In this document: piece after piece, positions 17,432 through 27,877 of the stretch
How positions within the stretch are numbered: position 1 is the first letter of the stretch
Layout of the letters: each line of letters starts with the position of its first letter
Assembly (NCBI GenBank): GCA_030446485.1
Contig: JAUJNF010000002.1
Location: forward strand, 1-64,000
Direction of reading: 5' to 3'
DNA: 64,000 nucleotides
DNA from: Thermoleophilaceae bacterium
GTDB lineage: Bacteria > Actinomycetota > Thermoleophilia > Solirubrobacterales > Thermoleophilaceae
Translations under genes and position numbers: made by a program
Notes under the pieces: model-generated
The model's input: only the letters and a program-made list of their open reading frames with translations
The model's database searches: none
What the model was told of the DNA's origin: nothing

Positions 17432-18760
17432 CTAGTCGCCCCCGTCCTCGGCGCCGTCTGGCTTCACCAGCGCGAGGAGCCCGCGCAACGGCGACGGGTG
17501 GCCAAGCTGCCCGAGCTCCGAGGAGCTGCGGCCGAACAGCAGCTCGACGGTCCAGTCCGCCACCAGGCGCAGGCGTCGGCCCGCCCCGGGCATGAGGGCC
17601 AGGTGATAGGTGCGGGCCGCGAACCACGCCGGGAAGCCCCGCACCTGAAGCCCCATGAGGCTGGCCACGGCCTGGAAGCGCCCGAGATCGACGAACACCC
17701 CCTTCGTGCGGTAGCGAAAGGGCCGGACTCGCCCGCGTCCGAGCGTCGCGGCCACGTTGGCGGCCACCAGCCGGCCCTGCCGCAGGGCGTGCTGCGCCGT
17801 GGGCGGGCAGGCGGTGCGGCCTCCCTTGGCCGGGTCGGGCACTGCGGCGGCATCGCCGATCGCCCAGACGCCGTCGCGGCCGGTGACCCTGAGCCGGCTG
17901 TCGGTCAGGATGCGGCCGCCCTCGTCGAGCGGCAGCCCGAGCTCCGACAGCATCGCGGGCGGCCTCACCCCGGCGGTCCAGCAGAGCGTGCGGGTGGGCA
18001 CCGTCTCGCCTGTCGACAGCGTGGCCGCGCGCTCGTCGATCGCCTGGATGCGCGTTGAGGTCAGGACTTCGATGCCCCGCGCCCGCAACTCCGCGGTGGC
18101 GAAGCGCGCCAGGCGCTCCTGGATCTCCGGCATCACGCGGTCCTGGGCCTCGACGAGCACCCAGCGCGTGCCCTCGAGGCGGCAACGGGGGTAGCGCTCG
18201 ATCACGTCGGCGACGTAGTCCTGGAGCTCGGCGATGCCCTCGAGCCCGGCGTAGCCCGCGCCCACGAACACGAAGGTCAGGTAGCCGCGGCGCTCCTGGG
18301 AGTCGTCGGTCGACTCGGCGATCTCGAGGTTGAGCAGCGCTCGGTTCCTGAGTGCGATCGCCTCGGCGATCGTCTTGAAGCCGAGGCCGTGGTCGGCCAG
18401 GCCGGGAATCGGCAGCACGCGGGAGACCGATCCGAGGGCCACCACGAGCTCGTCGTACGCGATCGTCTCGTCGCGCCCGTCGACGCTCGTGTACGCGAGT
18501 CGCCGCGCCGCCGGATCCGCGCCGGTCACCCGGCCCAGACGGATGTCGGTGCGCTCGAGCTCCTCCCGCAGCGGCACCACCACGTGCCGCGGCTCGAGCG
18601 TCCCGGCCGCCGCCCCGGGAAGCAGGGGGGTGTAGAGCAGGAAGTTGGCGTCGCTCACCAGGACGATCCGCGCGCTCTCGGCCGGCAGCAGGTGCTCGAG
18701 GCGCCGGGCCGCGTACAGGCCCCCGAAGCCGCCTCCGGCTATGACGACCGTGCGGGCCAC
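17432..18760 (-). CDS. ndh: Type II NADH dehydrogenase (NDH-2)
   Basis: The 442-residue FAD flavoprotein passes electrons from NADH to quinone without proton pumping. The FAD Rossmann motif GGGFGGLYAARRLEHLLP opens the protein (starting at GTG 18760), and the NADH motif FVFVGAGYAGLEGIAEL lies near residue 165. WAIGDAAAVPD is the second FAD contact, and the C-terminal third (VFVDLGRFQAVASLMGLQVRGFPAWFAARTYHL) is the amphipathic membrane anchor. Its proximity to the menaquinone genes fits its electron acceptor. The frame remains open upstream of the GTG but reads antisense-like sequence. Confidence 0.92.
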   Translation of the reverse strand: MARTVVIAGGGFGGLYAARRLEHLLPAESARIVLVSDANFLLYTPLLPGAAAGTLEPRHVVVPLREELERTDIRLGRVTGADPAARRLAYTSVDGRDETIAYDELVVALGSVSRVLPIPGLADHGLGFKTIAEAIALRNRALLNLEIAESTDDSQERRGYLTFVFVGAGYAGLEGIAELQDYVADVIERYPRCRLEGTRWVLVEAQDRVMPEIQERLARFATAELRARGIEVLTSTRIQAIDERAATLSTGETVPTRTLCWTAGVRPPAMLSELGLPLDEGGRILTDSRLRVTGRDGVWAIGDAAAVPDPAKGGRTACPPTAQHALRQGRLVAANVAATLGRGRVRPFRYRTKGVFVDLGRFQAVASLMGLQVRGFPAWFAARTYHLALMPGAGRRLRLVADWTVELLFGRSSSELGQLGHPSPLRGLLALVKPDGAEDGGD

Positions 18761-18791
18761 GAGGCGCCGCAGGCTATCGGGGCGGAGCGGG

Positions 18792-19463
18792 TCAGGCCCG
18801 GGTGCGGGCCTCCTCGAGCGCCGCGGCCAGCGCCGGCCGCGCCCGTTCCGACAGGCGCCTGCGGATCCGCCAGGGAGCGCCGGCGAACGCGTGGTTGGCC
18901 ACGGTGGCGAACCCCGCCTCGTCGGTGCGGAGTGCCAGCAGCAGGTGGGCAATCCGGTCCGACGGGGGCAGCTCGGCGTCGGTGGCGCTGACGCACACGC
19001 AGTGCACGCGACGGCCGCCCGGAGCCACCAGCAGCGCCCCGGCCTCCCCGACCAGCCACACGCCGAGCGCTCCGCGCTCGAGGGCCAGGCCGCTCGCTCG
19101 CTGCAGCTCCCGGGCATCGTGGGAGAGCAGATCGGCGAGCAGGCCCTGGGCCACCGGCTCCGAGCGGGCGTGGCGGGCGCCCTTGGGGCGGATCACGCCC
19201 ACCCCGCGCGCGGCGTACAGCTCGGGGATGATCCAGGCGTGGGCAAAGCTCGCGAGGGCCACCGGCGCGGTGAGCGGCTCGAGCGCGATCAGCACAAGCC
19301 CGGCCACGATGAACGGGACGGTGTGGGCCACGGTCGAGAGCGTCCACAACCGCCCCCACCTGAGCAGCGAGGCCCCGCTCTCGCGCCTGCGCCACGGCAC
19401 CGCGCCGAGCTCCGGCAGCCCCGCGGCGGGCGGCAGCGAGGAGCCCGCCGCCGAGATGCTCAT
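18792..19463 (-). CDS. Membrane protein of unknown function
   Basis: The protein has 223 residues. Residues about 30-90 contain two TM helices (WTLSTVAHTVPFIVAGLVLIALEPLTAPVALASFAHAWIIPELYAARG), and the rest is soluble and Arg/Ala-rich, including LALERGALGVWLVGEAGALLVAPGGRRVHCVCVSATDAELPPSDRIAHLLLALRTDE and a terminal basic segment. No family was recognised. It starts 9 bases after the stop of the 74-residue gene upstream and ends 31 bases before ndh, so it could belong to the ndh transcription unit. Confidence 0.75.
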   Translation of the reverse strand: MSISAAGSSLPPAAGLPELGAVPWRRRESGASLLRWGRLWTLSTVAHTVPFIVAGLVLIALEPLTAPVALASFAHAWIIPELYAARGVGVIRPKGARHARSEPVAQGLLADLLSHDARELQRASGLALERGALGVWLVGEAGALLVAPGGRRVHCVCVSATDAELPPSDRIAHLLLALRTDEAGFATVANHAFAGAPWRIRRRLSERARPALAAALEEARTRA

Positions 19464-19472
19464 GCCGGCGCG

Positions 19473-19697
19473 CTAGCCGCCGGCGATCGGCCGGCGCATG
19501 ATCACGAGGTCGGCATCGGCGGGTAGCTCGGTTACCTGGGTCGCGCGCCCCTCGCCCTCGTGCTGGACGCCGATGTAGCCGGCGTCGAGTTCGTGGCGAA
19601 ACGCCTCGACGGCGGCCGCGAAGGCGGCGTCGTCCTGGGTCGTCCACTCGGCAAGCGTCGAGTGACCGGTCGAGTCCATGCGGATGAGTCGCGCCAT
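19473..19697 (-). CDS. Small conserved-type protein, 74 residues
   Basis: The sequence opens MARLIRMDSTGHSTLAEWTTQDDAAFAAAVEAFRHELDAGY in the style of small beta-grasp or 'multicopper/UbiD-associated' actinobacterial hypotheticals; no reliable function can be given. AGGGAGA lies 5 bases before the ATG and TATCAT about 37 bases before it, a plausible promoter. The following two genes run on in the same direction. Confidence 0.7.
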   Translation of the reverse strand: MARLIRMDSTGHSTLAEWTTQDDAAFAAAVEAFRHELDAGYIGVQHEGEGRATQVTELPADADLVIMRRPIAGG

Positions 19698-19746
19698 CGT
19701 GTCTCCCTGGGCCGTGGTCGAGGGGCGAATGATAGGAGCCGCGCGG

Positions 19747-21191
<1,445 letters not shown>

Positions 21192-21195
<4 letters not shown>

Positions 21196-22607
21196 GTCGG
21201 CGGCGGTCCCGTCGGGAAGGCGATGGCGCCCTCGAGCGCGTGGGCGGCCTGGAGCAGGCGGTTCTCGCTGAACGCCGGGCCGACCAGCTGGATGCCCACC
21301 GGCAGGCCTTCCGACAGCCCACCCGGGATCGAGATCGCGGGCAGCCCCGCGAGCGACGCGGGCACCGCGCAGTAGTCCGACAGGTACATCGCGAGCGGGT
21401 CGCCGGTGCGCTCGCCGATCCGGAAGGCCACCGACGGCGAGGTCGGGGTGATCACGAAGTCGCAGCTCTCGAAGGCGCTCGCGAAGTCGGCGACGATCTT
21501 CGTTCGCACACGCTGGGCGCGACCGTAGTAGGCGTCGTAGTAGCCCGAGGAGAGCGCGTAGGTCCCGAGCATGATGCGGCGCTTGACCTCGTCCCCGAAG
21601 CCCTCCGCGCGCGTGTGCTCGTACATCGACAGGAGGTCGCCGTTGCCGGCGCGCAGCCCGTAGCGCACGCCGTCGTAGCGGGCCAGGTTGGCGCTGGCCT
21701 CGGCGGGGGCCAGCACGTAGTAGGCCGACAGCCCGTGCGGCGAGTGGGGCAGCCTCGTCTCGTTCACCGTTCCGCCGAGGTGCTCCACCCGCCCGAGCAC
21801 ATCCTTGAGAACCGTGAGTACCCCGGGCTCGATGCCTTCGCCGGAGAGCTCGGGCGGGACGCCGAAGCGAAGCCCGTCCAGGCGGTCGGCCTGCGGCAGC
21901 TCGATCTCCTCGGGGTGGTCGAGGGAGGTCGAGTCGCACGGGTCGCGACCAACCATGTGCCTGAAGAGCAGCGCGGCGTCGGTCACGTCGCGGGTGATGG
22001 GGCCGGCCTGGTCGAGCGAGGAGGCGAAGGCGATCATCCCGTAGCGGGAGACGCTGCCGTAGGTCGGCTTCAGCCCCACCAGGCCGCACAGGGACGCCGG
22101 CTGGCGGATCGAGCCCCCGGTGTCCGTGCCGATGGCCCACGGGGCGATCCCGGCCGCCACGGCCGCCGCCGAGCCGCCCGAGGAGCCGCCCGGCACCCGC
22201 TCGCGGTCCCACGGGTTCCGGACCGGTCCGTAGGCGGAGTTCTCGTTCGACGAGCCCATCGCGAACTCGTCCATGTTGGTCTTGCCGACCATGGGCGCAC
22301 CCGCCGCGGCCAGGCGCTCGACCACGGTGGCCGTATAGGCCGGCCGGTAGCCCTCGAGGATGCGGGAGCCCGACGTGCTGGGCACGCCCTCGGCGCAGAA
22401 GATGTCCTTCACGGCCAGCGGCACGCCGGCGAGCGGGGCCTGCGCGGATACCGGCGGCGGTGCGTCCTCGGCCACCCACAGGAAGGCGCCGAGGTCGTCG
22501 TTCGCCGCCCGGGCGCGCGAGTGATCGAAGAGCTCGTCGGTGGACACCTCGCCCGCGCGCAGGCTCGCGGCCGTCTGAGCCGCGGTCAGGTCGAGCAGCT
22601 CGCTCAC
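21192..22607 (-). CDS. gatA: Asp/Glu-tRNA amidotransferase subunit A
   Basis: The 471-residue amidase-signature subunit releases ammonia from glutamine. The Ser-cisSer-Lys triad is visible: Lys in VKDIFCAEG, and the serine pair in [33 protein letters not shown]. Its 5' end overlaps gatC by 4 bases and its 3' end overlaps gatB by 4, so CAB synthesis is coupled. With a single gltX in this window, the pathway probably supplies Gln-tRNA and makes that GluRS non-discriminating (inference). Confidence 0.97.
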
Positions 22608-22888
22608 GAGCCGGGGCTCGGGACCCCGAAGCCCGTGTCGCCGGGCTGCGGGGCCATGGACAGGGCCGCCTCACGCGCGAGGCTCGGCCGCGGCTCGTCG
22701 GGTCGCAGAACGTTCTCCAGCGCGATCACGTGCGAGGTGGGATCGACGCCGTCGAGGTCGAGCTCGCCGATCTTCTCGATGTGATCGAGGATCCCGGACA
22801 GCTCCTCGCGCATGCGCTCCACCTCCTCGTCACTGAGCAGCAGCCGGGCCAGGCGGGCTACGTGCAGGACCTGCTCGCGCTCGATCAC
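22604..22888 (-). CDS. gatC: Asp/Glu-tRNA amidotransferase subunit C
   Basis: The 94-residue linker subunit shows the family pattern [47 protein letters not shown] and a C-terminal [16 protein letters not shown] belt that wraps GatA. The GTG at 22888 is exactly 6 bases downstream of TACGAT (22900-22895), a strong leaderless promoter signature for the whole gatCAB operon. Confidence 0.95.
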   Translation of the reverse strand: MIEREQVLHVARLARLLLSDEEVERMREELSGILDHIEKIGELDLDGVDPTSHVIALENVLRPDEPRPSLAREAALSMAPQPGDTGFGVPSPGS

Positions 22889-22971
22889 CGCAGGATCGTA
22901 GTGAGCGGCGAGGTGGCGACGGGGCGCGGTTTCACGTGGGGAAGCGAGCGCGCCCGCGCGAGGGGGTCGGG

Positions 22972-23148
22972 CTACCGCAGGCCCGCGCGGATGCGCTCAC
23001 GCAGCCGGTGATCCGCCGTTCACGCGTCGGTGGCTGCTTGGCCTGCTCGATCCAGTCCACGTACTCGCGCCGGTGGGAGGGTGGGAGTGCCGCGAAGGTA
23101 TCGGCGGCGGCGTTGGACAGCGACGCGCAGGTCGTGTGGGATGGGCAC
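22972..23148 (-). pseudogene. Decayed C-terminal fragment of a YdeI/OmpD-associated-type protein
   Basis: Read on the minus strand in three frames, the segment gives VPIPHDLRVA, then SNAAADTFAALPPSHRREYVDWIEQAKQPPTRERRIT, then RLRERIRAGLR and a stop. The central part matches the C-terminal end of the YdeI/OmdA family, typically x-F-x-x-L-x-P-S-H-R-R-E-Y-V-x-W-I-E-x-A-K followed by T-R-x-R-R-I. Two frameshifts separate the pieces, and the N-terminal DUF1905 part is absent. It fills the 289-base gap between gatC and the next gene. The family match is from memory. Confidence 0.55.
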
Positions 23149-23177
23149 TCCTGGGCAGATCGCCTCGGGTCATCGGG

Positions 23178-24194
23178 CTAGCGAGGGTTCGTGGGATCCA
23201 TGGTGACGCGCTCCCGCCTGAGGATGCGCCCAACGGCGCCCGGCGAGATCGAGTCCACCACTCCCTCCTCGACAAGATGGGCGGCGAGCCGGGCGTGGGT
23301 CCAGCGGGCGAACGGCTTGCCGAGCTCGGCCGGATCCGATCGGGCGATCTCGGCGATACGGGCGCGCTGGTCGGCTGAGAGCCTGCGGCGATAGGAGACC
23401 GGAGCGGCGCCGTTCAGGATGTCGGCGGCCGCAGCGGTCGGGCGGGTCTGCGCCTCGTCGTCCGGATCGGCCGGCGGCGGCTGAGCCTCGGCGACAACGG
23501 GATCCGTAGCCGCCTCGGGAGCAGCCGACGTCGTGGGTACCTCGGCCGTCGTGCGTGCGGTGGCCGCCGGCTCGATCGCTCTCGAACCGTCGGCCCGCTC
23601 CCCGGCAGCTTGCGCCGTGGCGATTTGGCGCTCGGGCGACCCCTCGGGCACCGCCTCGCCGCCCCCCGCGGCGGGTCCGGTCCGCAGCGTCAGGATCGCC
23701 CCCAGAGACATGAGCCCGAGCGTGACCAACCCCAGGAACGGACCACCTCGGATCGTGGTCACTGCGTCGATCCCCGGCTCCTGCACCATGCGGTAGACCA
23801 CCAGCATGGCGGCGACCGTAGCCGCCATCAGAACGAGGCCGCGCGGACCGCCGGGCACTCCAACCGACCGCTGCCTCAGGCGCGAGATAGCCAGCGACAA
23901 TGCGGCGGCGATGGTCGCCAGCAGCACCAGCAGGATCACCCGGTCGATCAGTCCGTCGGCGGTCCAGGCGTTGCGCTCCTCGGCCTCGGCCGACTGGCTG
24001 GCCTCCTCTCGTTGCTCGCGGCGCAGGTCGCGTGCCTCGGGGCCGAGCGAGTCATCGGGCTGGGCGAGCCGCTCGATGCGACGAAGCTCCTGGCCCTCGG
24101 GCGAGCTGTACCAGTCGGTGGCCATGACGAAGAGCAGCGCAAACGCGGCCAGCACGGCGAGGGCATCGCCCTTGGTGAAGCGTCCGGTGCTCAC
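23178..24194 (-). CDS. Four-helix membrane protein with C-terminal IS630-type transposase HTH domain
   Basis: The protein has 338 residues. Residues 1-180 form a membrane domain with four hydrophobic helices (about 10-28, 83-107, 121-140, 150-170) and a charged loop (RRIERLAQPDDSLG...EERNAW). Residues 180-265 are a Pro/Ala/Thr-rich linker. Residues 268-338 (YRRRLSADQRARIAEIARSD to the end) match the homeodomain-like N-terminal part of IS630-family transposases: LxxxQRARIxEIAxxDP, then PFARWTHARLAAHLVEEGVVDSIS and AVGRILRRE. The catalytic DDE part is absent. Its GTG overlaps the stop of the gene before it. Either the domain was captured from a transposon or it is a resident DNA-binding tail; the function is unknown. 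Confidence 0.75.
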   Translation of the reverse strand: MSTGRFTKGDALAVLAAFALLFVMATDWYSSPEGQELRRIERLAQPDDSLGPEARDLRREQREEASQSAEAEERNAWTADGLIDRVILLVLLATIAAALSLAISRLRQRSVGVPGGPRGLVLMAATVAAMLVVYRMVQEPGIDAVTTIRGGPFLGLVTLGLMSLGAILTLRTGPAAGGGEAVPEGSPERQIATAQAAGERADGSRAIEPAATARTTAEVPTTSAAPEAATDPVVAEAQPPPADPDDEAQTRPTAAAADILNGAAPVSYRRRLSADQRARIAEIARSDPAELGKPFARWTHARLAAHLVEEGVVDSISPGAVGRILRRERVTMDPTNPR

Positions 24195-24703
24195 CTGCTC
24201 GGGGCACCGGACGCCCCCGCGGGGGGCGGCACCTGGAGCACCGGCACGTCGGCGCTCGGGTCGCGACCGCCCAATGTCGCGCTGATGTCGCCCTCGGGGC
24301 TCAGGCCGAACCCCTCATCGCGCATGCTCAGCCACGCGCCGACGGTTAGGGCGGTCGCGGCCAGCGCGCCGAGCCAGACGAGCTCCCGGTCGAGCGCCCC
24401 GTCGGGCCCGGGAGTGAACAGGACGCGCAGGAGTACCCACACCGTCGCGATGGTCCCCACCAGGGCGGTGAGCGCCGAGGTGGCGATCGGGATGGCCGGC
24501 ACGCGCTGGCTGACCGCCATGACCAGCGCGGCAATGGCCATGAGAGCAGCGAGGAGGAGAAGAACGTCGAGCGCCGAGAAGGCCTGCCAGGCGGTGACCC
24601 CGCCCTCAGGTCCGTCGTACCACGGCAGGAACAGCGACACGAGCAGCAGCAGGCCGGCCACGCCGGCCATGAGCTCTCCCAGGCGGGGTCGCCTCAGGTC
24701 CAC
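24191..24703 (-). CDS. Four-helix membrane protein of unknown function
   Basis: The 170-residue protein from GTG 24703 has four TM stretches: LMAGVAGLLLLVSLFLPWY, ALDVLLLLAALMAIAALVMAV, IPIATSALTALVGTIATVWVLL and LVWLGALAATALTVGAWLS, then an acidic/Pro tail. The first half, with FLPWYD after helix 1, resembles small actinobacterial 'LPXTG-less' membrane proteins. GTG 24703 was preferred because it starts 10 bases after the folD stop; an ATG at 24760 would overlap folD. The paired gene downstream has similar layout (helix followed by DWYSSPEG versus PWYDGPEG), suggesting an ancient duplication. Confidence 0.72.
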   Translation of the reverse strand: MDLRRPRLGELMAGVAGLLLLVSLFLPWYDGPEGGVTAWQAFSALDVLLLLAALMAIAALVMAVSQRVPAIPIATSALTALVGTIATVWVLLRVLFTPGPDGALDRELVWLGALAATALTVGAWLSMRDEGFGLSPEGDISATLGGRDPSADVPVLQVPPPAGASGAPSR

Positions 24704-24713
24704 CCGCCTGAGG

Positions 24714-25580
24714 TTACTTGTGCTCGAGCTGCCGGCGCGCCGCCCTGACGGTGTTGGCAAGCAGCATGGCGATCGTCATCGGGCCCACCCCCCCGGGTAC
24801 CGGCGTGAGCGCCCGCGCGCGGTGGCGCACCGCCTCGAAGTCGACGTCTCCCACCAGTCCGCTGTCCGTCCTGTTCGTGCCGACGTCGATCACGGTGGCG
24901 CCCTCCTTCACCATGTCGGCGCCGACCAGCCCGGGCATGCCCACCGCCGCCACCAGCACGTCGGCCTCGCGGCAGACGGCGGCCAGGGCGCGCGTGCGCG
25001 AGTGGCAGGTGGTCACGGTCGCGTTCCGGGCCAGCAGCAGCTGCACGAGCGGCTTGCCCACCAGGTTCGAACGCCCGATCACCACCGCGTGCGCGCCGCT
25101 CAGCTCGGTGTGCGAATGATCGAGCAGCTCGATCACCCCGGCGGGCGTGCAGGGCACCAGCCCCTCCCGGCCCTGCATCAGGCGGCCGGCGTTCACCGGG
25201 TGCAGCCCGTCCACGTCCTTGTCGGGGTCGATGGCGAGGGTCATGGTGTCCGCGTCGAGGTGGCCGGGCAGCGGGAGCTGGAGCAGGATGCCGTGCACGG
25301 CGGGATCGGCGTTCAGCCGCGTGAGCAGCGCCAGGAGCTCGGCCTCGGCTACGTCGGCGGACGGCTCGTGGTGGAAGGACTCGATGCCCACCTCGGCGCA
25401 CGCCTCCCTCTTGCGGCGCACGTAGATCGCCGAGGCCGGGTCGTCGCCCACGAGAACGGTCGCGAGCCCGGGCTTCACGCCGTGCTCCGCCACCAGCTCG
25501 GCCACCTCCCCCGCCACCCGCTCTCGCACGCCCGCTGCCACGGCCTTCCCGTCGATCACGCTGGCCTCGGAGACACCCAC
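24714..25580 (-). CDS. folD: Methylenetetrahydrofolate dehydrogenase / cyclohydrolase
   Basis: The 288-residue bifunctional enzyme interconverts 5,10-methylene-THF and 10-formyl-THF. Signatures are the substrate site [23 protein letters not shown] with the catalytic Tyr-Lys pair, [13 protein letters not shown], the proline-rich [16 protein letters not shown], the NADP motif [31 protein letters not shown], and the C-terminal [20 protein letters not shown]. It begins 2 bases after the pcrA stop. Confidence 0.97.
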   Translation of the reverse strand: MGVSEASVIDGKAVAAGVRERVAGEVAELVAEHGVKPGLATVLVGDDPASAIYVRRKREACAEVGIESFHHEPSADVAEAELLALLTRLNADPAVHGILLQLPLPGHLDADTMTLAIDPDKDVDGLHPVNAGRLMQGREGLVPCTPAGVIELLDHSHTELSGAHAVVIGRSNLVGKPLVQLLLARNATVTTCHSRTRALAAVCREADVLVAAVGMPGLVGADMVKEGATVIDVGTNRTDSGLVGDVDFEAVRHRARALTPVPGGVGPMTIAMLLANTVRAARRQLEHK

Positions 25581-25582
25581 CC

Positions 25583-27763
25583 CTAGCGCTTCTTCAGCGG
25601 TGCGTAGTCCACCATCATCTTGCGCTCCGAGTGGTCGGAGGCAAAGCGCACGACCACCACCCCGTCGCGCTCGACGGCGGTGACCACTCCCTCGCCGAGG
25701 GTGGCGTGGATCACGTCCTCGCCGAGCGCAAACGACACCCCGGACGAGCGGGGCGTCGGCACGGGCGCCGCGCCGCCGCCGCCGCCGCCGTTCCAGGACG
25801 TCGAGCAGAAGGTGCGAACGGGCTGCGCGGCGCGATCGGTCAGCTCCTCCGGGATCTCGCCCAGGAAGCGGCTCGGCACGTTGTGGTCACGCGAGCCGTA
25901 GAGGTTGCGCGTGCGCGTGCAGGTCAGGTAGAGCTCGCGCATGGCGCGCGTGATCCCGACGTAGCAGAGGCGCCGCTCCTCCTCGACGTCGCCGGCCTCG
26001 ATCGAGCGCATGTGGGGGAAGATGCCGTCCTCCATCCCGATCATGAACACGACCGGGAACTCCAGGCCCTTGGCGTTGTGGAGGGTCATCAGCGTGACGG
26101 TGCCCTCGTCGTCGCGCAGCCCGTCCTGGTCGGAGAACAGCGAGATCTGCTGGAGGAACTCCTCGAGCGACGGCTCCTCCGCCGCGGCGTCGTACTCGCG
26201 CGCCACCCCCACGAGCTCTTCGAGGTTCTCGAGCCGCCCCTGGGCCTCGATCGTACGCTCGACGCGCAGGGCGTCAACGTAGCCCGTCTCGTCCAGCAGC
26301 TCCTGGAGCAGGTCGCCCACCGAAGCGGTGTCCGCGCGCTCGCGCAGCCGCTCCATGATCGACATGAAGCGCCCCACCGACTTGATGGCCGCGGCGCCCA
26401 GGCCCGGCACCGTCTCCGGCTCGAGCGCGACGTCCCAGATCGACTCGCCCAGCGTGTTGGCGTGGCCGGCAATCCGCGCCTGCGTGGTGTCCCCGATGCC
26501 CCGCCGGGGCGAGTTGACCGCGCGGCCGAAGGACACGACGTCCTGGGGATTGGCGATGAGGGTCAGGTAGGCGAGGGCGTCGCGGATCTCGGCGCGCTCG
26601 TAGAACTTCGTGCCGCCGATCACCTGGTAGCCGACGCCGTAGCGCACGAGGGTGTCCTCGAGCACGCGGCTCTGGGCGTTGGCGCGGTAGAAGACGGCGA
26701 TCTCGTCCCGCGAGCCGCCCTCGTCCACCAGCCGCTCGACCTCCCCCGCCACGAAGCGAGCCTCGGCGTGCTCATCGTCCAGCTCGCGCACGTGGACGGG
26801 CTCGCCCTCGCCGGAGTCGGTCCACAGCGCCTTGGCCTTGCGTTCGCGGTTGTTGGCAACCACCGCGTTGGCCGCCGAGAGGATGGTCTGGCTCGAGCGG
26901 TAGTTCTGCTCGAGCTTGACCACGAAGGCGTCGGGGAAGTCGTCCTCGAAGTCGAGGATGTTGCGGATGTCGGCGCCGCGGAAGGCGAACACCGACTGAT
27001 CATCATCACCGACCACCGCCAGGTTCCGGTGCTTCGCCGCCAGGATCTGCAGCCAGCGGTACTGCGCCCGGTTGGTGTCCTGGTACTCGTCGACGAGAAT
27101 CTGCTGGAAGGTGCGCTGGTAGCGCTCGGCCACCTCCGGGAAGAGCTCGAACAGGTTCACGCTGCGCAGCAGCAGGTCGTCGAAGTCCATGGCGTTCATG
27201 GCGTGGATGCGCTGCTCGTAGAGCTCGTACACGTCGGCGGCGGTCTGCTCGAAGAACGACGACACCTTCTCGCGATATGCGGCGGCGTCCAGCAGGTTGT
27301 TCTTGGCGTCCGAGATCTGCCGCTGGATGGCCCGCGGGGCGAAGCGCTTGGGATCGATGTCGAGCTCTTCGGTGGTGCGCTTGATCAGCCGCAGCGAGTC
27401 GGCGGCGTCGTAGATCGTGAAGCCGCGGGTGTAGCCGAGGCGCTCGGCGTCGGCGCGGAGCATTCGCGCGCAGGCCGAGTGGAACGTCATCACCCACATC
27501 GCCCGCGCCTGGCGCCCGACGAGCTGCTCGACGCGCTCGCGCATCTCCTGCGCGGCCTTGTTGGTGAAGGTGATCGCGAGAATCTCGCCCGGCTGCGCGT
27601 AGCCCTCCCCCACCAGGTAGGCGATGCGGCGGGTGAGCACGCGGGTCTTGCCCGAGCCCGCTCCGGCGAGGATCAGGAGCGGGCCGCCGGGGTGCAGAAC
27701 GGCCTCGCGCTGGGGTTCGTTCAACCCCTCCAGGAGCGCGTCACCAGCGGTGTCGATGGCCAC
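25583..27763 (-). CDS. pcrA: UvrD/PcrA-family superfamily 1 DNA helicase
   Basis: The 726-residue 3'-5' helicase is involved in repair and rolling-circle replication. Motifs: Q-motif LNEPQREAV, Walker A AGAGSGKT, Ia [14 protein letters not shown], Walker [66 protein letters not shown]. The C-terminal Gly-rich linker (a run of six Gly) leads to a Tudor-like tail [26 protein letters not shown] that may contact RNA polymerase. GTG 27763 lies 6 bases after TATCCT (27775-27770), an exact leaderless layout, and is preferred over an upstream start at 27853 that adds a basic, unconserved stretch. Confidence 0.96.
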   Translation of the reverse strand: MAIDTAGDALLEGLNEPQREAVLHPGGPLLILAGAGSGKTRVLTRRIAYLVGEGYAQPGEILAITFTNKAAQEMRERVEQLVGRQARAMWVMTFHSACARMLRADAERLGYTRGFTIYDAADSLRLIKRTTEELDIDPKRFAPRAIQRQISDAKNNLLDAAAYREKVSSFFEQTAADVYELYEQRIHAMNAMDFDDLLLRSVNLFELFPEVAERYQRTFQQILVDEYQDTNRAQYRWLQILAAKHRNLAVVGDDDQSVFAFRGADIRNILDFEDDFPDAFVVKLEQNYRSSQTILSAANAVVANNRERKAKALWTDSGEGEPVHVRELDDEHAEARFVAGEVERLVDEGGSRDEIAVFYRANAQSRVLEDTLVRYGVGYQVIGGTKFYERAEIRDALAYLTLIANPQDVVSFGRAVNSPRRGIGDTTQARIAGHANTLGESIWDVALEPETVPGLGAAAIKSVGRFMSIMERLRERADTASVGDLLQELLDETGYVDALRVERTIEAQGRLENLEELVGVAREYDAAAEEPSLEEFLQQISLFSDQDGLRDDEGTVTLMTLHNAKGLEFPVVFMIGMEDGIFPHMRSIEAGDVEEERRLCYVGITRAMRELYLTCTRTRNLYGSRDHNVPSRFLGEIPEELTDRAAQPVRTFCSTSWNGGGGGGAAPVPTPRSSGVSFALGEDVIHATLGEGVVTAVERDGVVVVRFASDHSERKMMVDYAPLKKR

Positions 27764-27877
27764 CGATCGAGGATAGACCGGGGGCCGGTCGCGGGCGGTG
27801 GCCGGCGGGCGGTTCGGAGGCTCCCCGGTCCAGCCGCCAGCCTGACGCCGCATGGCGTAGCACCATCACTCACTCCA

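Noticed and set aside
25760..25800. GCC triplet repeat within pcrA
   Set aside because: It encodes the Gly-rich linker of PcrA and is not a tandem-repeat locus or slippage element of note.
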